From contig JAWZYV010002555.1 in NCBI GenBank assembly GCA_038373885.1, forward strand, positions 310,001 through 374,000: a stretch of DNA of 64,000 nt, given 5' to 3'. Below the pieces are notes generated by a model, which was given only the letters and a program-made list of their open reading frames with translations, did no database searches and had not been told where the DNA came from. The stretch's first letter is position 1. Each line of letters starts with the position of its first letter. The translations under genes were made by a program, and so were the position numbers. Source of the stretch: Cheiracanthium punctorium (taxonomy: Eukaryota > Arthropoda > Arachnida > Araneae > Cheiracanthiidae). Below are positions 56,284 to 64,000 of this stretch, one piece after another.

Positions 56284-56639
56284 GTTACATGCAATAAAAA
56301 TAACTAAAAATCACAAATACCCTGATTTTGCATGTTTACCGTAAGCAGGAATAAATACCCATTTATAAATACTTTACCCACTGGGTATTTACCCAAGCTA
56401 AATCAATAGTGAAAAACTCTCAACCATTTTTTAAAAATCTCACTCCGTTTTAGGGCAAGGGTGAGTAATTCTCACCCATGTTTTGTCTGTAATGAAAGCC
56501 CTGGTATTACCTAACTGCAAGAAATCTCAGGTTCAATGTCTCAAGAGACTTCATTAGCTGATCACTTTGGAAAAAAAAAAACTAATTAAAAATTCATTCT
56601 TTTAGCCATCAATTAAACTTTCTTCTTCTTTAAGAGCGT

Positions 56640-58560
56640 AACAACCTGTCACAGGTCTTAGCTGCCTCCACAGCACACTTCTTTCAACTCAATCAATCCA
56701 AGGCAACTCTTGGCCAATTTTTTATTTTCAAAGTTCTAAGGTCCTTTTCGGTATCATCCAGCCATCTTCTTTGTGGTTGCCCTCGGGCACAAGATCCCTC
56801 AGGGTTTCTAAAAATGTATATTCTAGTAGGGTTGTTTTCAGGGGTTCTCCAGACGTGGCCGAGCCATCTCAGTCTGTTACTTCGGATGACTTGTGTAACT
56901 CGAGGCTCTTTATAAAGCCTATATAATTCAAAATTATGTCTGGTACACCAATGCCCTTGTTCTTCGACAGGCCCGAATATAGTTCTTAATAATTTTCCAA
57001 AGTTTGCTTGATTTCTAAGTTTAATGTCCAGGTTTTGCTGGCATACAACAGTACAGGTAGTATAAGAGTCTTGTATAATTTCAGTTTAGTTTTTCGGCTG
57101 ATAAGTTTGGATCTTAACTGTTTTTTCAGTCCAAAGAAACATTTATTAGCCGATTTTAATTTGCTGTTGATTTCGGCTTTCAGTCTGTTTTGATCATTAA
57201 TAATTGTTGAGGTATTTGAATTCACTAACCTTTTCAAAGGTATAACCGACTGTACAAAAAGGGATGTTGTTCATAGACGGGGACAGAATTTCCATTAACT
57301 TTGTCTTGTCTTCATTAATAGTGAGGCCCATGTTTGTGGCAGAGATTACTAGGGCTTGGAAGACTTCTTTCACTGCCCTTTCAGATCTTCCCAATAATGT
57401 TTATATCGTCTGCGTAGGCCAATAATTGCAGTGATCTATTCCAGTGAGTGCCTGTTCGGTCTAATCCGCTATCTTGAATACAGTTCTCCAATGCGAGATT
57501 GAAGAGCAGGCAAGCAAGCAAGTCTCCCTGACGCAGGCCTCTTACTGTTATGAAGAACTCAGATAGATGGTTTTGGATTTTAACATTGCATCATACGTTG
57601 CTCAAGGTGGCTTTAGGGAGGTTGACAAGTTTAGTAGGTATTTTAAACTCAATCATTGCTTCAAGCAGCTTATCTCTTTTTATGCTGTCATAAGCAGCCT
57701 TAAAACCAATAAATAGATGAAAGGTTTTTATATTATACTCTTTCACTTTTTCCAAAATTAGTCTAAAACTATGGATTTGGTCTACAGTAGATCTTTGGGG
57801 TCTAAATCCACACTGGTAGTTTCCAATTACTTTTTCAGTATATGGTTGAAGCCTTGCAAAGAGTAGATTGGAGAAGATTTTATATGGCGTATTGAGGAGT
57901 GTGATACCCCTATAATTGCAACATTCGACTTGATCTCCTTTTTTAAATATGGGGCATATGGAGCCTTCTTCCCCTTCAATGGGTATTATCTCCAAATCCC
58001 AAACTATAATTTTGTGTAAGGCACTAATAAGCTCTGGTACATTAACCTTTAAAAGTTCAGATGGTATATTGTCGGGGCCAGCCGATCTGGTGTTTTTGAG
58101 CTTTTTAATAGCAAGGATTACTTCGTCGATAGAAGGCAGAGGATTGTCTTCGTCTTCAATGATGTCCTGTTTGACAGGGTCTTCCTGGGAGGCGATTTCA
58201 TCTCTCCCTTCAAGCAGACCTTGGAAGTAGTCTTTCCACACTCCGGCTACCTCACGGGGTTCACTAACGAGTTCTCCCTTCTTATTTCTACATGTGATAG
58301 TTCGTGGCTTGAATTCACTTCTCATTTTGTTGATTGATTTGTAGAACTTCCGACATTCATTCTGATTGTTCAGGTCCTCTTTTAGAGTGTCTTCAAGGAA
58401 GGTTACTTTTTTTTGTCTGTGCAGCTTTTGCAACATCATCAGGTATGCCTTATTTTTTTCTGATAGTTTGAGTTTATATTCTTTAAGAATATTCTACTCC
58501 TTTAGCTTAGAGGTATCAGGTTTGAAACTGCTGATCTCCTTCTTTCAGAAAGAGTTCTTC
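56640..58560 (-). mobile_element. LINE (non-LTR retrotransposon), 5'-truncated
   Basis: The element has only the reverse transcriptase and C-terminal parts; the endonuclease is missing. Reading the minus strand, about 58500-57590 gives the RT start (including SAGPDNIPSELLK, CPIFKKGDQVECCNYRGI and CGFRPQRSTVDQI). A stop and small shifts follow; the catalytic YADD is encoded at 57405-57416. The C-terminal part reads KLYKTLILPVLLYASKTW and then RLRWLGHVWRTPEN and RRWLDD near 56770-56890, as in RTE-type and related LINEs. It is inserted in the NDUFA8 intron in the same orientation as the gene. Confidence 0.85.
57591..58439 (-). pseudogene. Reverse transcriptase domain of the LINE, main open segment
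   Basis: This is the longest open part, 282 residues. It contains the finger motifs (KLKNTRSAGPDNIPSELLK, YRGITLLNTPYKIFSNLL) and the RT segment CGFRPQRSTVDQIHSFRLI, with GFKAAYDSIKRDKL where most relatives have an F-D aspartate in the D(F/Y)xxAFD motif. Here D is changed to G-F-K, so the first catalytic aspartate is lost. The frame stops shortly before the YADD part. Confidence 0.8.
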
Positions 58561-59382
58561 ATCAACTAAACATCATGTAAAAAAAACATTGTGTGAAAGT
58601 TAAAATTATCATGTTTGTCAATTTAGGCACACAGTCACATTCATAGAGTTCTTATCCAACCAATCACAAAAACTGGTCATTGCAAAATCAAATCAAATAG
58701 GATTCAGAATTCTTATTTGAAGTCTCAAGTATATAGTGATAGACTAAAAGGATTCTTGGAACCACCTTCAGGAAGAAGTTACTGGAAAATAATACGCACT
58801 TCAAAATTATGTATTAAATGGGTTGAATAAATTCCAGTGGGGGGAAATTAACATAAAAAGCATAAGCACTAGAACTTAATGAAATTTTTTACTATGGTTA
58901 CCTCAAAAATTTGAGTTCTATTGCTCCCAAATGCTTTATCAAAAATTATACTACAAGTCACAATATCTTTCAGACAATTTTGTTCTCTTGTTACTTTCAA
59001 TCAAGATAATGAAAGATGTGCTTTCCCAGAATGACATAATTGCCTTAGACTTTCTCTAATTACAGCTTGTGACGATTTTGGGCAAGTCAAAGATTTTGAA
59101 ATACAGTTATTTCATTGCAAAACATAATACAAAAGTGCTAAAAATTGCTGAAAATGAGACTATTGAGAAATATTTAATCAAATTAAAATAAAAATTTCTA
59201 AATTTTTGCTGTCGTATAAACATAAAGAAAAGCCAAGCTGAATCTTTCTAGTAGCAAAACTAGATGTAACCAACGACAGTCCAAAACTAATAATCTAAGT
59301 GGATTTGACAGAAATATGAAAGTGAATCAAAATGAAATTCAGTGATCTTATTAGTCATACAATTAAATAAATTTGTTTAATG

Positions 59383-59831
59383 CAGGGTGTCCACCAATGC
59401 CAGGAGGCAAAAATAGTATAATTAGTAGCCTCACCGACATAAAAAATTGCCAGTTTAGTAGCCACTTTCTTAATTTTAGTTGCCAAAATAGTAGCATTTT
59501 TGCACGATTTTGTATTTAAGAAATAAACATTCGTCATTTAGCTTCATTTAAGAAGGAGTGAATAAAATGATAAATTAAAAAAAACTTCATGCGTTATATA
59601 ACAGAGTATATAGCACATATATTTTTATAGTATGATTAAAAAACAGATTAGAAAGATTGATGAATGACTAGTCACAACTAAAACAAGAAAAGGAAGTTGA
59701 CACAGAAACTGAAAATCTGATTTTCAAATTAGTCCTTGGAGTAAAGTACAAGTAGCCAAAAACTTGAAAATAGTATGAAAATCCCATTTTTTTTTTTTAT
59801 TTAATCAAAAAAGTAGCCAGTGGACACCCTG
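59383..59831. mobile_element. hAT-like MITE, 449 bp
   Basis: The ends CAGGGTGTCCACC and the complement of CAGGGTGTCCACTGGCTACT are flanked by TTAATG on both sides (59377-59382 and 59832-59837). Near both ends motifs around TAGTAGCC and AAAAGTAGCCA recur. The ends match those of the MITE at 33193-34039, but the target duplication is 6 bp here and 5 bp there. Confidence 0.82.
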
Positions 59832-60900
59832 TTAATGTTTCTGCTTGAGGAAAATAACATACATACCATGGCTATTATATTCAATCACATGTCACAATAT
59901 AATTGAATAACTTATTCGAAATGCAATAACATATATGAAACTAATAACTGAAGAACTAGAAACTAGACAGGCAATATGATGAGATACTATTTTGTTCTCA
60001 TGGAGCATCTTGTCTTTAACAAAAGTGCTTAACAATTTGCTTTAATTTTTTCAAGATAGCTGGTTGATTCTTAAACTAGCATTCTAAAAGGACGAGCTTG
60101 GTTTACATGTCCACCAAGCAGTGCCTTCCTTACCCAGTTATTGTTAACTTGTTTTCTATGTTCAGGGAGAGTAAGGGAGAGATGTCAACATCAACAAACC
60201 GATTGGAAACCGATGGGAAAGAGTCATTCATTACCTTTGTTAAATAAAGGGAAATTTCAACAGAGTGAAAGGGTAAAAGCACAAGTTGAATTTTCCTGTC
60301 TTTACATATAGATGGATAAAAAATCTTCCTGTCCTGAAAAGACTAATCCACCTAAAAAGCAATAATAAAAGAAGAGCAAATACAAAATGCTGCAGATTTT
60401 TTTTTGGTGATTAAATCAAGAATTGGAAAAATTATTGAGGCAAAAGAAAAGAAAGTAATATGCAAGCGTTAAAAAAAATATAGAAAAACATTTTGCTCAT
60501 TTCTGATGTACTATATAGTCACATTCTGGTAAAACACTTAATTAATTTGAACTGGGCATTGAAATAATGTCTTTCTCATGCAATCCATAATTTTAATCGA
60601 AAAACTACCTCTGAGCCTATGAATGAATTTAAGCTGCAAACTTTGTTGTAGGAAGTCATTTTTAATAAAATATATGTCTGCTTCTTCGAGCAGGAAAATG
60701 AAAACTATACACCATTACACGGTAAGTATTCTCAAAACAACTTTCTTGATTACATGTAGTTTTCAAAAAGAAAATGGGGACACACATTTGACTTTCTCAA
60801 GATAACTTTGTTGAAAGGAAAGACATTTTGATGGCCATTTCTGAACCATAAATGGATAACATGAATCATCAAACATTTATAAATGATAATTATATGAATA

Positions 60901-61647
60901 AAGTCAACTCTGGATATAGTGAACCTTCAGCTATAGTGAATGCATTTCCTTAGTCCCAATTCACATACGTTAGTAATGCACATAACATTTTTCGGTTTTA
61001 GTGAACGATGACTTCAGTTATAGTGAACTTAAAAATTTCTGGATGGTAGAGGTAATGTAGTTCAATTCCTACGAAGAGTTTTCTTTTGCGTGAAAAAGAG
61101 TGTCTCTTTTGTGTTCAAGTAGAGAAAGATTTTCAAGCACCTGTTCTGAAATACAGGTGAATTGCCAGTGTCAAGGCTATCTTACTTATCCTAAATTAGG
61201 GGACAACGCCAGGGGGAAGGGTCGGGAGGAGGTCATAGTTTTTTCAATCCAGTAATACATCCTACCCTTTAAAAGCAGGGTATTTTTGAAAGTGAAACGA
61301 AAGTTAAAATTTCGCTCTTGACTTTGGACGATTTCATTCTCCATTCTCAATGCAAGATCACAGGCTAAAAGCGACAACACCTTTTCCTAACTAAATGGAA
61401 TGTACATTATTTCCATAAATGTGATTGACCGAGTTTATTTTACTTAACAACTAGTTCTAGAACCATAAATGCGATCAATTATGTTTGATTTACTTAATAA
61501 ACATTCAGTTCTTGCATAAAATTCTATTTTCTAGTTTTGTATTTTTTTTATTAGTGTCTGATATCAGAACATCGGCTTTAGTGAACTTCGGATACAGTGA
61601 ATGAAACTTGCCAGTCCCCAGAGGTTCACTATAACCAAAGTTGACTG
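60901..61647. mobile_element. pogo-type MITE with ATAGTGAA repeats
   Basis: The left end AAGTCAACTCTGGATATAGT and the right end, whose complement reads CAGTCAACTTTGGTTATAGT, are inverted. TA lies on both sides (60899-60900 and 61648-61649). The first base of the left end seems mutated from C to A. The motif ATAGTGAA or TTAGTGAA is repeated near both ends. Confidence 0.75.
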
Positions 61648-61943
61648 TATATGCCATTTAAAGGAATTTATTAGTAACATTTAGGTTACATCTGGACACT
61701 AGAAGTAAAATTAGATACTTAAAAAGTCTGAGTTTCAGAAGGTGTAATTATGTTACTTCTATTTAAATTGCAATTAAAAATATTACATAATAATTATTTC
61801 CACAGAAATAAATATTTCTTAGAATTTCACATATGTTTACCTGAACCATACTAAATAAACAACTAAATGATTAAATTCAAATTTGACCAAACACATATAC
61901 TGTTTCCCCTACATTTTTTTTCCCCGAGAATATTTAAAAATTG

Positions 61944-61948
<5 letters not shown>

Positions 61949-61975
<27 letters not shown>
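61949..61975. repeat. A-run
   Basis: A homopolymer run of about 27 A bases in the NDUFA8 intron. Confidence 0.9.
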
Positions 61976-61977
<2 letters not shown>

Positions 61978-62662
61978 AGTTCAGTTTTTCAATAGTTTAA
62001 AATGCAAATTCCATTTATGGTGTATGTGCAACCATAAAAACCATAATAACTGTGGTACCCGCAAATATTCATTAGTTAAAAAATGTAATGACTTAGTTCA
62101 ATTTCAATAAAAACTTTTTGATCTGTAATTCTGTTATCAAACACAATGGTCCAAATATGAATGATGGAATAATACATAAGTATACAGTCTAGTCTGTAGA
62201 GTGGCTGATAAAAGTTTTTGTCATTGATAACATGTTTTAAATCTTTGATTCACAGAACCTTACAAAAATAAAAGTTTTAAAAATGACTAAAAGTTAATTT
62301 TATTAAACTACCTATACTGACATAACAGGTATATTGGGATATTTATTTGCAAACTATTTGTTACAAACTTTTTTTTAATGTATACTTATTTGGGACCATG
62401 TTGAATTTTTTTTTTTTTCTATCAAAAAGTAAGTACAAAATTCATCTTTATGAAAATGAATTTGAGGAACTCGAAAAATTCCACATAATTTGCATATCGC
62501 TTGTTCCTAATGAGTGCAAATTTAAGAGAGTCTGCAACATGCACTTGTAAATGAAGATTTTGGTTAAAATATAATATTCTGTAGATGTGTATACTGATAT
62601 ATTTTGCACTATAAAAACATAATTGCTATACAACCGCATAAAAATATAGTAAAAATACTCAC

Positions 62663-62838
62663 TATTGTACATGCATTGCAGGGCTGTTATATTCTAAACA
62701 ATCAGAATATTGTTCAAATTCTTTTCTGCAATTCTGCTTTACCTTCTGAAAAAATTCAAGACCACAAGCTGTCACATCTTTACCTTCTTTTATGCATTTT
62801 CTTGGATCATTTTCTTCTTTTCGACATAGCATAAATTC
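62663..62838 (-). CDS. NDUFA8: NDUFA8 (complex I twin-CX9C subunit), internal exon
   Basis: The exon follows a TTATCTGTAG acceptor on the minus strand and ends with TA/GTGAGT. It starts with a complete codon and reads EFMLCRKEENDPRKCIKEGK, then VTACGLEFFQKVKQNC and FEQYSDCLEYNSPAMHVQ. The cysteine pattern is the CHCH/CX9C arrangement of NDUFA8, with the conserved NKEFMLC-type start. It carries 58 codons plus two bases that join the exon at 54452 in frame. The first exon (N-terminus and first cysteine) was not found up to position 64000. Confidence 0.9.
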
Positions 62839-63075
62839 CTACAGATAATCAATTGTTATTGTTAGCACAAATCTTATACATACAAAGTTAAAAATATTTC
62901 GTTACAGAGTAAAAGAACTGCCAATAGTTATTATAAAAAATTTAAAACAAATGACAAATTTTTTCAACAATCTATTTTTAGAACAGATTCTTATACTGCA
63001 CATTTTTTGATTTTAGAAATTTTAATTCCAAAATACAGCAATACTACTAATACATGCATTAAAAGTATGATACTA

Positions 63076-63544
63076 CAGTATGGAAACTGTTATCCGGAAT
63101 GGTTGGGACCGGGTGTATTCTGGATAACTGAATTTTCTTGATAACTAGTTGGGGATTAACATGATATCTACTGATTTGATTGGTAGCATAAATGTTACTC
63201 TCTATTTTTGATTATAATTAAACATTAATTGTTAATATACTAGAAAAATAATATAAAAAAAACTAATATGATCAAGATAAATAATAATGATTCAGAGAGG
63301 AAGTAGTAAATATATGATAACTTCTTGAAAACTTAGTCACACACTAAAAAAAATAAATAAAATACCTTACCAGATTGCTTACTTTATAAATTCTAGCTGT
63401 AGTACTCAAAATAAAAAACAAAAACATAAGAAATATTAAAAAAAAAAAACTCATTTTTTGCTTTTCTTTCGGAAAAAACAGGATTTTAATCAATTGAAAA
63501 ATGATTCTGGATAACTGGTTTTCTGGATAAGAGGTTCCATACTG
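63076..63544. mobile_element. pogo-type MITE, 469 bp
   Basis: The ends CAGTATGGAAACTGTTATCC and the complement of CAGTATGGAACCTCTTATCC are flanked by TA (63074-63075 and 63545-63546). TCTGGATAACTG-like motifs recur near both ends. The core is AT-rich and non-coding. Confidence 0.82.
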
Positions 63545-63742
63545 TACAAGTATGTTCTTATACAAGACCATATTCACAGTTTGAAATGGGCTAGGCACTA
63601 ATTGCTGCATCCTATCCTATAGATGCACATATGAGACTGTACTCTTCATACATGCACCTCCAGTACCAGCATAATGAACAGTTTAATGGCATAATAATTT
63701 TACTTCCATTGTTTGTGCAATAAAATGTTATTTTCTTATTAC

Positions 63743-63832
63743 CTTACTTCCATATGCTTCATTTAACATTTGAAGAGTCCAGTCTTTTTCATAACAGGAC
63801 AAAAAATTTAATGCTATGGAAAGATCTGAATA
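63743..63832 (-). pseudogene. mariner transposase HTH fragment
   Basis: On the minus strand it reads SIALNFLSCYEKDWTLQM followed by LNEAYG, which resembles the N-terminal HTH of mariner transposases (an LxxAYG motif preceded by a T/L-rich helix). A GTAATA follows, which could also be taken for a donor, so a host exon cannot be excluded. It is a short relic. Confidence 0.35.
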
Positions 63833-64000
63833 CTTCACAATTTAAGAAATTTTCTGGTAACTGTAGGTTATAGTAGCCACTGCACTTGCTTGGTGAGATT
63901 AGGATTATGCCATGATTGCAGTTATGCTTTGATTATAAACATATACTGGAATGCAAATGTTTTTTGGAGATTTTTGGCAATATATTTTGGTTGCTTGACA

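Larger units (their letters stand above)
54453..62662 (-). other. 8.2 kb intron of NDUFA8
   Basis: The donor TA/GTGAGT (62661-62662) and the acceptor at 54453-54454 bound it. It contains an unidentified pseudogene with a MITE (54770-55950), a G/C-run MITE (56098-56283), a LINE (56640-58560), a hAT-like MITE (59383-59831) and a pogo-type MITE (60901-61647). The remaining parts (58570-59380, 59840-60900, 61650-62660) show AT-rich sequence and one A-run (61949-61975). Confidence 0.8.

Noticed and set aside
60075..60190. Short minus-strand frame with NWVRKALLGGHVNQARPF after a pyrimidine-rich AG
   Set aside because: It looks like an exon, but it is only about 37 codons between stops, with no donor partner and no recognised family.

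Overview
The window is eukaryotic and looks like an arthropod, most likely a chelicerate such as a spider. It is AT-rich with long introns and a very high transposon load. It carries parts of an ionotropic (chemosensory) receptor, an EXD1-like piRNA factor and a complex I subunit gene. The organism call is an inference from gene types and repeat style; no ribosomal or mitochondrial marker is present.

Three host genes can be supported. (1) On the minus strand, 11959-13170 is an intronless 403-residue EXD1-like protein: an Lsm-like N-terminus plus a degenerate DEDD exonuclease fold. Its likely promoter lies just upstream at 13200-13550. (2) On the plus strand, four exons (29324-29468, 41874-42118, 42855-43135, 45807-46053) join in frame into 305 residues that form the channel part, the second half of the ligand-binding domain and the last membrane helix of an ionotropic receptor. 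The first half of the receptor is not visible here. (3) On the minus strand, exons 62663-62838 and 54233-54452 encode most of NDUFA8, the twin-CX9C subunit of complex I. Its first exon lies beyond what I could find. The receptor and NDUFA8 are convergent.

Most of the rest is transposable elements, and many have exact boundaries. Region by region: 1-8.8 kb holds a hAT element (2136-5327, 8-bp target duplication) containing a second element (3554-4431, 10-bp duplication), then a mariner remnant (7909-8480). 9.7-10.5 kb is a pogo-type MITE. 15.6-21.5 kb is a 5.9 kb hAT-bounded block holding another hAT, a Tc1 copy inside a SINE, a further SINE with its own target duplication and a small MITE. 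21.95-29.28 kb is a head-to-tail array of four 1.3-2.1 kb units, each made of about 155-bp subrepeats, ending 44 bp before a receptor exon. 31-34.4 kb is a P-element/THAP9-like transposase remnant interrupted by a hAT-like MITE. 35.4-40.0 kb is a hAT element with a broken transposase. 46.1-53.7 kb holds a pogo/jerky-type transposase remnant, a pair of inverted MITEs able to form a hairpin with 600-bp arms, a triplicated 210-bp repeat and a piggyBac-like insertion. The 8.2 kb NDUFA8 intron holds a 5'-truncated LINE and several MITEs.

There is no bacterial operon logic and no CRISPR array. The strongest results are the phase-consistent receptor and NDUFA8 gene models, the pseudo-exonuclease signature of the EXD1 homologue, and several insertions whose removal in thought restores the reading frame of the host sequence.
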